The translations under genes were made by a program, and so were the position numbers. A stretch of 20,011 nucleotides of DNA from a virus: IMG/VR virus record IMGVR_UViG_3300033153_003435, positions 1-20,011 of that record, one strand, 5' to 3'. This document shows positions 12,043 to 20,011 of the stretch, in pieces. Under the pieces are notes generated by a model that made no database searches, was not told the origin of the DNA, and saw only the letters and a list, made by a program, of their open reading frames with translations. The first letter of the stretch is position 1. Every line of letters begins with the position of its first letter.

Positions 12043-13563
12043 ATGGCAGAGACTATAAAAAAGAAAAAAGCTAAACTAACGCCTCATCAAGAAGAATTAG
12101 TGAAGGCTGCAAAAAAAGTTAAAGAATACAAGCTTGCGGCAGAAGCAAACGTTGTATCTATATTATGGGCAGAAAGAGATTTGTATTTTGTCTATGATAG
12201 CTTAACTCTTAATGATTTCAGTAATAATATATGGAAGGTTTATTGGGAAATTGGTAAAGATATTGTAGTAAAAGAAGATAAGATTTTAGATGAAATTACA
12301 ATAAACTTTTATTTAGAAAAGCATGAAAAGTTAAAAGAAAAATATGAAAATTATGGTGGTTATGAAACAATATCAAAAACCAATGAATATATAAGTAAAA
12401 AAAATATTAGTGGATATATTAGAGAGTTAAGTAAATGGAATGCAGTTTTAGAATTGTTAAAAAAGGGATTCCCTGTGTACAACAAATTGAGTAAAATTAC
12501 AGATATGGATATTGAAGAAGTTTACGACGAGTATGAAGTTATGCTAAATCACATATTTATAAATGCAGAATCAGAAGTAAAGAGTTATAGCTTGTCGGAT
12601 GGAATAGACGGCTTAATAGATAGTTTAAATGAAGGTATGGCTATAGGATTACCTTATTACGAAATGGATATGCTAAATAAAGATACGGGCGGACAGATGC
12701 TTGGGAATATTACATTGGTCGGAGGCGCATCAAATGTTGGAAAATCGACGTTTGCAAGAAGTATAACTATTCCCACAGTTATTAAGCATGATGAGCCTCT
12801 GGTTATTATGTTGAATGAGGAAGCACTTGGCAAGTGGCAAAGAGAGTTATTAGTCTGGACGGCAAATAATATATTTGGAAAAGATTTAGATGGTGGATTA
12901 CAGAAACATACGGTTAGAGATGGGAATTATTCTAAGGAAGTAATGGATATATTAAGAAAGTCTGCTGAATGGATTAAAGAAAAAGATAAAGATAAAACAA
13001 TTAGAATAATCCCTTTTAAAAAATATAAAACAGCCATGGCAATAAAAATTATAAATAAATACAGTGCTCTTGGATGTAATTATTTTATACTTGATACATT
13101 CAAGGCCGACTCTGGAAAAACTTCTACTAATACATGGTTAGAAATGCAACAAAGCATGGTTGATATAAATGATGCGGTGAAACCAGAGTCTAAAAATGTA
13201 CATATATTAATTACGGTACAATTAAATAAAGGTTCTACCAAACAAAGATATTACACACAGGACAACTTATCTACTGCCAAGAATATAATAGATGTTGCGA
13301 GTACGGGAATATTTATTAGAGATGTATATGATGATGAATATGAAGGCGAGAAAAGAGCATTAAAAGTATTTAGAATGGAAGGTAAAAATAAAAGAACTCA
13401 AATACCAGTCCATTTAGATAAAAAGAAAACATATCAGATTATATTTATTGTTAAATCTAGAGAGGGTGCGGCTAATTCGTATCAAATCGTTATAGAACAT
13501 GATAAATCAAGAAATACAATGAAAGAGGTAGGATTAACATTTGTTCCCATAACTGATTTTTAG
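12043..13563 (+). CDS. dnaB: Replicative DNA helicase, DnaB family
   Basis: ATG at 12043 is nine bases after the previous stop. No good ribosome site is seen directly upstream, so translation may be coupled. The 506-residue protein has an N-terminal helical domain (about 30-150) and a RecA-like domain from ~190. Walker A is GGASNVGKST (227-236), an acidic LNEE at 257-260 fits the catalytic glutamate position, Walker B is YFILD with D351, and TVQLNKGS (391-398) matches motif H3. It should form the hexameric 5'-3' fork helicase working with the primase encoded next. The family assignment is secure; the gene symbol is by family only. Confidence 0.88.
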   Translation: MAETIKKKKAKLTPHQEELVKAAKKVKEYKLAAEANVVSILWAERDLYFVYDSLTLNDFSNNIWKVYWEIGKDIVVKEDKILDEITINFYLEKHEKLKEKYENYGGYETISKTNEYISKKNISGYIRELSKWNAVLELLKKGFPVYNKLSKITDMDIEEVYDEYEVMLNHIFINAESEVKSYSLSDGIDGLIDSLNEGMAIGLPYYEMDMLNKDTGGQMLGNITLVGGASNVGKSTFARSITIPTVIKHDEPLVIMLNEEALGKWQRELLVWTANNIFGKDLDGGLQKHTVRDGNYSKEVMDILRKSAEWIKEKDKDKTIRIIPFKKYKTAMAIKIINKYSALGCNYFILDTFKADSGKTSTNTWLEMQQSMVDINDAVKPESKNVHILITVQLNKGSTKQRYYTQDNLSTAKNIIDVASTGIFIRDVYDDEYEGEKRALKVFRMEGKNKRTQIPVHLDKKKTYQIIFIVKSREGAANSYQIVIEHDKSRNTMKEVGLTFVPITDF

Positions 13564-13591
13564 AAGGTAGAGCGAGGTGGAAAATTAATTG

Positions 13592-14668
13592 ATGGCAAAC
13601 CAATTAAAAGAATATATATATGAAAATGATAAAGTAGAATTTATATTAGAAGAGATTGGGTGTCATAATATAAACTCTACTTATAAAAAAGAATTTCGAT
13701 GCGGACTGCCAAGTCATAGTAATAAAAATTCTGTATCAGTTAAGAAAGAGCCAAGTTTGAAAGTAGCTGTTTATGGTTCAGATGATGAAATTATAAGAGG
13801 TGATATATTCACTTTAGTCATGAACATAAAAGAAAAAAACTTTCCAAAGTCGGTAGAGTATTTACATAAATTATTAGGCTTGAAATATGAAAGATATAAA
13901 AGCAATAAAAAAGAAGAGAACAATGATTCTCCGCTAAATATATTTAAAAAAATGTCATCAAAAAGTAAAGGTTGTAAAGTTGACGTTAGTGAAATTGAAT
14001 TTGTAGACGAGCATTTTATATCAGACTATACACCAAATCTACATGAGTCATGGATAAGAGAAGGCATAATAAGCAGAACAGCTCGACGATTCAATATAGG
14101 ATATGATTATGATAGAAAAAGAATAATTATCCCTCACAGATATTGGCAGGGTGATGAAAATGATTTTATAGGTGTGATAGGAAGAACGACTTTAGATGAT
14201 AAGTTAGTAGATATGCTTGGCGTTCCTAAGTATTTTCCAATGAAAGCATATCCTAAAAATATTAATCTCTATGGATTAAATGAAAACTACAAATCCATAC
14301 AAGAAACTGGGTATGTTTCCGTGTTCGAAGCGGAGAAATCTACCCTCAAAAGACACAGTAGATTGGACGAAACGGGAGTAGGAGTAGGCTCTCATTCTCT
14401 TTCTGATGAGCAAGTGAAAATACTTATATCATTAGATGTTGAGGTAATTATCTGTTACGACCAAGATGTGTCTCTTGAACATATAAGAAGTGAATGTGAA
14501 AAATTTTATGGTATAAGAAAATGTTCTTATATTTATGATAAATGGGGATTACTTGGAAAGAAAGATAGTCCAGCAGATTTAAGTAATAAATTATATCAAT
14601 TCATGTTTAAATATAGAGTTAGATATGATGAAGGCGAACATAAAGAGTATATTAAAAGTTTAAAATAA
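13592..14668 (+). CDS. dnaG: DNA primase, CHC2 zinc finger plus Toprim (DnaG-like)
   Basis: ATG at 13592 or the adjacent in-frame TTG at 13589 could start; GAGGTGG (13574-13580) is 11 or 8 bases away. Residues ~23-45 carry the CHC2-type zinc site (GCHN, then FRCGLPSHS). GDIFTLVMNI at ~70-80 is the usual helix after it. Residues ~240-332 match the Toprim fold: FEAEKS with E247, GVGVGSHSLSDEQ, ICYDQD (D291, D293) and KKDSPADL. It makes RNA primers with the helicase upstream. At 358 residues it is shorter than cellular DnaG, as usual for phage primases lacking the helicase-binding domain. Confidence 0.87.
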   Translation: MANQLKEYIYENDKVEFILEEIGCHNINSTYKKEFRCGLPSHSNKNSVSVKKEPSLKVAVYGSDDEIIRGDIFTLVMNIKEKNFPKSVEYLHKLLGLKYERYKSNKKEENNDSPLNIFKKMSSKSKGCKVDVSEIEFVDEHFISDYTPNLHESWIREGIISRTARRFNIGYDYDRKRIIIPHRYWQGDENDFIGVIGRTTLDDKLVDMLGVPKYFPMKAYPKNINLYGLNENYKSIQETGYVSVFEAEKSTLKRHSRLDETGVGVGSHSLSDEQVKILISLDVEVIICYDQDVSLEHIRSECEKFYGIRKCSYIYDKWGLLGKKDSPADLSNKLYQFMFKYRVRYDEGEHKEYIKSLK

Positions 14669-14681
14669 AGGATGGTAATAA

Positions 14682-15899
14682 ATGGGACAAAGACTTAATT
14701 ATGAACAACTTGAAGGAATAAAGAAAAAATTAGGAGTGAATAAATTATATTCTTTTAGTAGAGTTAACTTATTTAAAACAGATGCTTATGGATATTTTTT
14801 AAGATATATTAAAAAGGCTAAAGAAGACAGAAATGATTCGGTATATGGATTATTTGGAAATAAAATGCATGACCTTACGGAAGAACGTCATTTGGATGAG
14901 ATTACAAATGAAGAAATGCTAGAAGAGTACAATGACTACACTTCAGAGATGGAAATACTTGGATTTAAATTTGACAGAAATGATGAAAATAAGAATTCCA
15001 ACATAAGTAATAAATATCATGCCTGCAATAGGCATTTTATAGAAAATTTCACTAAAATGGAAGGTGAGAATTTTGAGATAGAGAAACCGATTTCACTAAC
15101 TGTTGGTAAATATGGCTTTTTTGGATATGTAGACTACAAATATGAAACGTTGCAACCGTTGGAAACACTCGATAGTAAAGACAATGAAACACGTATTCTA
15201 TCCATTATAGACTTAAAGACATCTTCTATCTATAAAGGTAAGAAAATAGATAAAGAGAAAAGTCAATTATTATTATATGCATACGCATTTATTCAAAAAG
15301 GGTGGCATGTAGATAATGTAAAAATCGCATGGAATTTTACAAAGTATATCTCAGTAGAAGTTCAACAAAAGAATGGCAAAGTCAAAACTAGACAAATAGA
15401 AAGAAATGAAATAGGTAGCAAACTTTCTGCTAGTGCTAAGACTTGGTTAAAAAACACCAAGAGATATAGCGACGAAGAAATAAATGATTTTATTGTACAG
15501 TGTGTTGTGGAAAATAACATAGATGGTTTGCCAGAGGACGTAAAAGACAAGTTTGTTATTTCAGATTGTTTTATATATATAGATATTAATCAGGAAGAAA
15601 TAGATGGTTTGATTTATGATTTTTCAAGTACGGTTACGAAGATGAATGAGTTAGAAAAAGAATATAATGAAACTGGTGATGATACATTATTTTGGACAGA
15701 TATAGATAGAAGTAATGAATATTTTTTTGCTACACTATCTGGTTATTCAAGAAAAATTCATAAGCCTTTTAACGCCTACTTATTAGGAAAAGAAAATAGA
15801 ACAGATATGTTGCAAGTTAGTTTGAATAAGCCTAAATCAGAGGTTGACGATGAAGAAGATTTTGATATTGATAGTTTGTTGGCTGAATTAGAAGAATAG
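14682..15899 (+). CDS. PD-(D/E)XK nuclease, RecB/Cas4-like
   Basis: ATG at 14682 follows a modest AAGGATGG at 14667-14674. The 405-residue protein shows H63 in GNKMHDL, E134 (FEIEKP), D151 in FFGYVDYK, D177-x-K179 in IIDLKTSS, and QLLLYAYA (195-202). These are the core RecB/Cas4 nuclease motifs (PDDEXK_1). It probably processes DNA ends in replication or recombination. A repeat-derived stretch (residues ~156-165) sits in the loop between the D151 and D177 strands. The C-terminus, DFDIDSLLAELEE, is acidic and resembles the end of the ssDNA-binding candidate. No cysteines forming a Cas4 iron-sulfur cluster are evident. Confidence 0.83.
   Translation: MGQRLNYEQLEGIKKKLGVNKLYSFSRVNLFKTDAYGYFLRYIKKAKEDRNDSVYGLFGNKMHDLTEERHLDEITNEEMLEEYNDYTSEMEILGFKFDRNDENKNSNISNKYHACNRHFIENFTKMEGENFEIEKPISLTVGKYGFFGYVDYKYETLQPLETLDSKDNETRILSIIDLKTSSIYKGKKIDKEKSQLLLYAYAFIQKGWHVDNVKIAWNFTKYISVEVQQKNGKVKTRQIERNEIGSKLSASAKTWLKNTKRYSDEEINDFIVQCVVENNIDGLPEDVKDKFVISDCFIYIDINQEEIDGLIYDFSSTVTKMNELEKEYNETGDDTLFWTDIDRSNEYFFATLSGYSRKIHKPFNAYLLGKENRTDMLQVSLNKPKSEVDDEEDFDIDSLLAELEE
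15147..15176 (+). repeat. Intergenic repeat block embedded in the nuclease gene
   Basis: The bases include GCAACCGTTGGAAACACT and GATAGT, nearly identical to 1662-1688 and related in reverse complement to the conserved blocks at 5631, 5879 and 7032. Here they are read in frame as TLQPLETLDS, between two catalytic strands of the nuclease. A coding copy of an otherwise intergenic repeat suggests insertion into a tolerant loop. Confidence 0.62.
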
Positions 15900-15909
15900 A
15901 GGTTATAAT

Positions 15910-17016
15910 ATGTTTAAAAAAGAGGGTAGAAATTGGATATATAACGAAGATGAAGTAATTGATTATATGAAAAATAATAGCAAGAAATATAATTCATTTT
16001 CAAACATGTGTATTAAATTAGGTGCAAATAAAAGGTCTTATCCTATAAGAATGATGGTTGTTAAGTATAAAGAATTAATAAATTCTTTGGAATGGGATTA
16101 TAGCAAAAATAATATACGATTTAAAGCAATATATCAAGATTACGATTGGTGTTATTATAATCTTGTAGAATTGGGACTAAACCATGAAGAAATGGCTGAA
16201 AAGGCAGACACTACAAAAAGAACTATAAAAAAATGGTGTGTTGAGAAACATAAAATAACTGGTAGATTAAGAGCCAAAGAAAAGAAATTCACAGACAGAC
16301 AAAAAGATATAATAATTGGAAACATGCTTGGAGATGGACATATAGACAAAAGAGAAACACAACCAATGTTTATAGTTAGTCACGCAGAGAACCAAAAAGA
16401 TTATTTATACTGGAAATATAATGAGTTAAAAGATTTTTGTAATACCGAACCAACTCGCAAACCACAGTCAATAGCAATAATAAATGGTAAAGAATGTGTA
16501 TGTCAACCATCATACAGAGTAAATACTAGAATAAATTTTTCGTTATTGGAGTTCAGAGGAAAAGAATATTATGAATATCTAGAGCAAATGAATGAGTTCT
16601 CTTTCAGCATATGGATGTTGGATGATGGACACAGAACGTATTCTAATTGGGGTTTATGCTTTGCCCAATACACAGACTATGATAAAAGTGTTGCCATAGG
16701 CAAATTTGAAGAATTAGGATTAAAAGGAAAAATACAGAAAGATATTAGATATTTTTTATTTGACTCGGATTCTTCAAGAAAAATAGACAAGATTATACTT
16801 GGTAATATACCTAATCGATTAGACATAGTACAATACAAAATAATAGATAAAAAAACAACAAATGCAATAAAAAGAATAACTCTTAAAAATGGAATCTGTC
16901 TATCTGATTATTGCAAAGATAATAATATAAACTATAAGAGTGTGGTATATCGTTATCACAAATATAAATACTCTGTGGAAGAAACTATAGAAAGGTATTT
17001 AAATGAAAAGGTATAA
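15910..17016 (+). CDS. Freestanding LAGLIDADG homing endonuclease
   Basis: ATG at 15910 has AGAGG at 15898-15902. The 368-residue protein has two LAGLIDADG helices: IIGNMLGDGHID (~135-146, acidic residue D142) and FSIWMLDDGHR (~232-242, D238/D239), each followed by its saddle strands. Upstream, residues ~88-112 (LNHEEMAEKADTTKRTIKKW) form a helix-turn-helix. The C-terminal 40 residues (LSDYCKDNNINYKSVVYRY) resemble a NUMOD-type DNA-binding repeat. It lies between two intact genes, not in an intron, so it is a freestanding mobile endonuclease. Its last 14 bases overlap the polymerase start. Confidence 0.85.
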   Translation: MFKKEGRNWIYNEDEVIDYMKNNSKKYNSFSNMCIKLGANKRSYPIRMMVVKYKELINSLEWDYSKNNIRFKAIYQDYDWCYYNLVELGLNHEEMAEKADTTKRTIKKWCVEKHKITGRLRAKEKKFTDRQKDIIIGNMLGDGHIDKRETQPMFIVSHAENQKDYLYWKYNELKDFCNTEPTRKPQSIAIINGKECVCQPSYRVNTRINFSLLEFRGKEYYEYLEQMNEFSFSIWMLDDGHRTYSNWGLCFAQYTDYDKSVAIGKFEELGLKGKIQKDIRYFLFDSDSSRKIDKIILGNIPNRLDIVQYKIIDKKTTNAIKRITLKNGICLSDYCKDNNINYKSVVYRYHKYKYSVEETIERYLNEKV

Positions 17017-20011
17017 TAATTATCACAAACACGACCATCATTCAAATTACAGAACATTAGATACAATTACAAAACCAGAAGATTATATAGTAAGAATGAA
17101 AGAGCTTGGACATGATAATTATTTTACTACGAATCATGGCGGTGGTGGAAATGTATATGAAGCCTATGGATTGACCAAAAAAGAAGGTTTTAAATGTATC
17201 TTTGCAATTGAGGCATATTATGTTGATGACAGATTTTCAAAAGAAAGTAGGACTAATTATCACATTATGATAATTAGCTTAAATAATGATGGAATGAAGG
17301 ATATAAACAGAATCAATTCTGAAGCCAGTAAAACTGGATTTTATTATCAACCTAGAATTGATAGAGGGTTGCTTTTGTCGCTCAATCCTAAAAATATAAT
17401 TGTAACAACTGCATGTGTGCATAATAGAATTAATCATGGTGAAAATGGGATTGAAGAATTTTTAATCCCATTGAAAAATCATTTTGGCAATAACTTTTAT
17501 TTAGAAACACAGAGCCATTCGCATGAATCGCAAATTTCTTGGAACAAAGAAGTATTGAAATTATCAGAAGAACATGATATAGATATAATTCATGGATGTG
17601 ATTCTCATTACATATACAAAGAAGACTATAAAGATAGATTGGATTTTATAAATGGCAAAGGTATGAATTATGGCGAGGAAACAGATTTTGTATTAGACTA
17701 TCCAGAATATGATGAAATTATAGAAAGATACTTATCACAAAATGTGTTGTCAGAGACAATGGCTATGAGGGCATTAGATAATACTCTAATATTTGATAAT
17801 GCAGAAGATTTAGGGTTGAATGATGATGTAAAAACACCTACAATATATCCAGAAAAATCTTTGGATGAAAGATTTAATATGTTAAAAGACTACGCAAAAA
17901 ATGGATTAAAAGAAAAATTCAAATGTGTAAAAGACAAAGAAAAAAGACAAGAATATGTTGATGCTGTAAAATTTGAATTAGATATAATTAAAAAAACAAA
18001 TGTAGAAGATATTAGATTGGCTGATTATTTTTTAATTAATTATGAAATAATCAAAAGAGGTGTTGAAAAAGGTGGCATATTAACTAAGTCTGGAAGAGGT
18101 TCTGCGGTAAGTTTCTACTCAAATAATCTATTTGGATTTACAGAGGTTGATAGACTAGATGCAGAGGTTAAAATGTATCCTACAAGATTCATATCCACAT
18201 CAAGAATACTAGACTCAAAAAGTTTGGCAGATATAGACTTTAATGTAGCAGACCCAAAACCATTCATCGAAGCCTCAAAAGAAATACTTGGAGACGACAA
18301 TGTATATTATATGGTGGCATATGGTAAAATGAAAAGCTCTGGTGCATTTAGAAATTTATGCAGAGCTAGAAATTATGAAATGGGCGAATACAATGATTTT
18401 GGAAAACTCATATCGGAAATGGAATCAATTGGAGATGATGAAAAAAGAGAAAACACGTTTAATCAATTATCAAAAGACGTAAAATGGGGTGAATTATTTA
18501 TTGAAAGCCAAAAGTTTGTTGGCGTCATAGATTCAATATCGCCAAGTCCATGTTCATTTTTGCTATTAAATGAACCAATTTCAGAAGAATTGGGCTTGGT
18601 AAAAGTTGGTAATGAAATTTGTTGCAATATTGACGGATATACTTCCGATGTATGGAAATTTTTAAAAAATGACATCCTTACTGTTACAGTATATAAGATA
18701 ATATCTAAAGTATATAAGCTAATAGAAAAGCCGATACCTTCTATTTCAGAATTAAGAAAAAGACTCACAGATGATGTCTGGGCACTGTATGCAAACGGAA
18801 TTACTGCAACACTAAATCAAACTGATTCAGATTTTGCTACAAATCTTGTGATGAAATATAGTCCAACATCAGTAGCAGAATTAACAGCATTTGTTGGAGC
18901 GATACGCCCATCATTTGCATCATTATTAAATGGTTTTTTAAATAGAGAAAAATATTCAACAGGAACACCAGAATTAGACGAGTTACTAGAAGACTCATTC
19001 CATTATTTACTTTATCAGGAAAATTTAATGTCATACTTTTCATGGCTTGGAATACCAGAAGAAGAGACGTATGATATTATTAAGAAAATCGCAAAGAAAA
19101 AATTTAAAGAAAAAGAGTTAATCGAATTAGAAGCAGTTCTTCATAGAAATTGGATTGATAAAATTGGGAATGATGATAAATTTCATGAAACTTGGGAAGT
19201 TATTCGTGCGTCTTCAAAATATCTATTTAATGCATCGCATGCTTTTTGCGTGGCTATTGATAGCCTATATGGTGCAGAATTAAAAGCTCATTATCCATTA
19301 GAATATTATTCAGTTGTTCTCGAAGAATATTCAAGCAATGTAGAAAAGACATCTAAAATATATAAAGAACTTGATTATTTTGGTATCAAAATCAACCCAA
19401 TCAAATTTAGATATTCAAGAGCAAATTATACAATAGAAAAAGATACAAACTCAATATATAAAGGTATTTCTTCAATCAAATTTCTAAATGAACAATCATC
19501 TGAAGAACTATACGCACTAAGAGACAACAAATATAAATCATTTTCTAGCCTACTTGTTGATATTAAAGAAAAGACATCTTTAAATTCAAGACAGTTAAAT
19601 ATATTAACAATATTAAATTTCTTTTCTGAGTTTGGAAAGACAAAGAAGTTACTAGACGTAATTAAAATGTTTGACAGTATTTACGGCAGAAAGCAAATAA
19701 GAATAGATGGCTTAGAAGATATGGGTTTAGATGAGAGAGTTGTTGACAAATATTCTGGCAAAAAAACTGCCAAGCTATACAAGGAAATCGACTTTATTTC
19801 AATACTAAATTATTATGAACCCAAAATAGAGAACAATCCTCTAAATATTAAAGAAAGATTATCATTTGAGCTTGAATATATGGGATATATAAGCTATAAT
19901 AAAGAGACGGTTACAAAGTCTTTATATTTTGTACAAGACTTTAAGACTTACAAAGATATAACCAAACCATACTTAGAGCTTTACCAGATTGCAACAGGAG
20001 AGACTATTAAG
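17003..20011 (+). CDS. dnaE: DNA polymerase III alpha subunit, family C (DnaE-like), 3' partial
   Basis: ATG at 17003 has AAAGG at 16991-16995 and overlaps the endonuclease end. The frame is open for 1003 codons to the window edge. The PHP domain has HKHDHHSNY at the start, TNHGGGG where the family usually has TDHG, FAIEAYYV (E70) and HGCDSHYI. The palm has SGRGSAVS (363-370), DIDF with D410 and D412, and LKNDIL with D557, the three catalytic aspartates. Further motifs are AIRPSFAS, YLLYQENLM, KKIAKKK, FNASHAFCV and LKAHYPLEYYSVVL, then an HhH-like region (SLNSRQLNILTILNFFSEFG). No PolC-type exonuclease insertion is seen. It would be the phage replicase. Confidence 0.9.
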   Translation, partial: MKRYNNYHKHDHHSNYRTLDTITKPEDYIVRMKELGHDNYFTTNHGGGGNVYEAYGLTKKEGFKCIFAIEAYYVDDRFSKESRTNYHIMIISLNNDGMKDINRINSEASKTGFYYQPRIDRGLLLSLNPKNIIVTTACVHNRINHGENGIEEFLIPLKNHFGNNFYLETQSHSHESQISWNKEVLKLSEEHDIDIIHGCDSHYIYKEDYKDRLDFINGKGMNYGEETDFVLDYPEYDEIIERYLSQNVLSETMAMRALDNTLIFDNAEDLGLNDDVKTPTIYPEKSLDERFNMLKDYAKNGLKEKFKCVKDKEKRQEYVDAVKFELDIIKKTNVEDIRLADYFLINYEIIKRGVEKGGILTKSGRGSAVSFYSNNLFGFTEVDRLDAEVKMYPTRFISTSRILDSKSLADIDFNVADPKPFIEASKEILGDDNVYYMVAYGKMKSSGAFRNLCRARNYEMGEYNDFGKLISEMESIGDDEKRENTFNQLSKDVKWGELFIESQKFVGVIDSISPSPCSFLLLNEPISEELGLVKVGNEICCNIDGYTSDVWKFLKNDILTVTVYKIISKVYKLIEKPIPSISELRKRLTDDVWALYANGITATLNQTDSDFATNLVMKYSPTSVAELTAFVGAIRPSFASLLNGFLNREKYSTGTPELDELLEDSFHYLLYQENLMSYFSWLGIPEEETYDIIKKIAKKKFKEKELIELEAVLHRNWIDKIGNDDKFHETWEVIRASSKYLFNASHAFCVAIDSLYGAELKAHYPLEYYSVVLEEYSSNVEKTSKIYKELDYFGIKINPIKFRYSRANYTIEKDTNSIYKGISSIKFLNEQSSEELYALRDNKYKSFSSLLVDIKEKTSLNSRQLNILTILNFFSEFGKTKKLLDVIKMFDSIYGRKQIRIDGLEDMGLDERVVDKYSGKKTAKLYKEIDFISILNYYEPKIENNPLNIKERLSFELEYMGYISYNKETVTKSLYFVQDFKTYKDITKPYLELYQIATGETIK

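Noticed and set aside
15910-17016. A group I intron or intein carrying the endonuclease
   Set aside because: The flanking nuclease and polymerase genes are separately complete at their adjoining ends, and no split gene or intein splice motif is visible.
18463-18768. Minus-strand frames within the polymerase gene
   Set aside because: They oppose a continuous, motif-rich polymerase frame and show no ribosome site or recognisable protein.

Overview
The window is a low-GC (very AT-rich) segment of what looks like a sizeable tailed-phage genome, lytic or plasmid-like, infecting a Firmicutes/Clostridia-type host. The evidence is tightly packed genes all on the + strand, strong AGGAGG-type ribosome sites, many tiny unrecognised proteins, and a complete phage-style replication module. 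No structural, integration, tRNA or rRNA gene is visible. The host cannot be fixed from sequence alone.

Left part (1-8404): about 27 small genes, mostly 45-210 codons and mostly unrecognised. They include several cysteine-rich or zinc-ribbon-like proteins, four small membrane proteins, and one recognisable enzyme, a RelA/SpoT-MESH1-type HD alarmone-hydrolase homologue (3576-4232). These genes are separated by a striking family of intergenic elements. An 18-bp dyad, ATAAAA-N6-TTTTAT, occurs about 14 times, often with the upstream TAA stop inside its left arm. At five junctions it is joined at fixed spacing to a second conserved block of about 30 bp. The whole ~60-bp composite occurs in both orientations. 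A truncated copy of the second block lies in another junction, and another lies inside the coding sequence of a replication nuclease 13.5 kb away. This is the most novel-looking feature of the window and resembles, in logic, the mobile regulatory cassettes of T4-like phages.

Control region (8405-8680): a 276-bp gene-free stretch with repeated AAATGAATAAA words, a 9-bp inverted repeat immediately upstream of a near-consensus sigma-A promoter (TTGACT, 17 bp, TATAAT), and a roughly 100-nt leader with small hairpins. It drives the replication module and could also hold an origin.

Replication module (8681-20011, continuing past the end): two small proteins, a large acidic-tailed protein that is probably ssDNA-binding, a RecA-like Walker ATPase (Sak4/AAA_24-like), a small protein that could be a helicase loader, a DnaB-type helicase, a DnaG-type CHC2/Toprim primase, a PD-(D/E)XK nuclease, a freestanding LAGLIDADG homing endonuclease, and a family C (DnaE-like) DNA polymerase III alpha subunit truncated by the window edge. 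Together these supply helicase, priming, ssDNA-binding, recombination and polymerase functions. The ssDNA-binding candidate and the nuclease end in nearly the same acidic peptide (DFDIDSL), suggesting a common partner.
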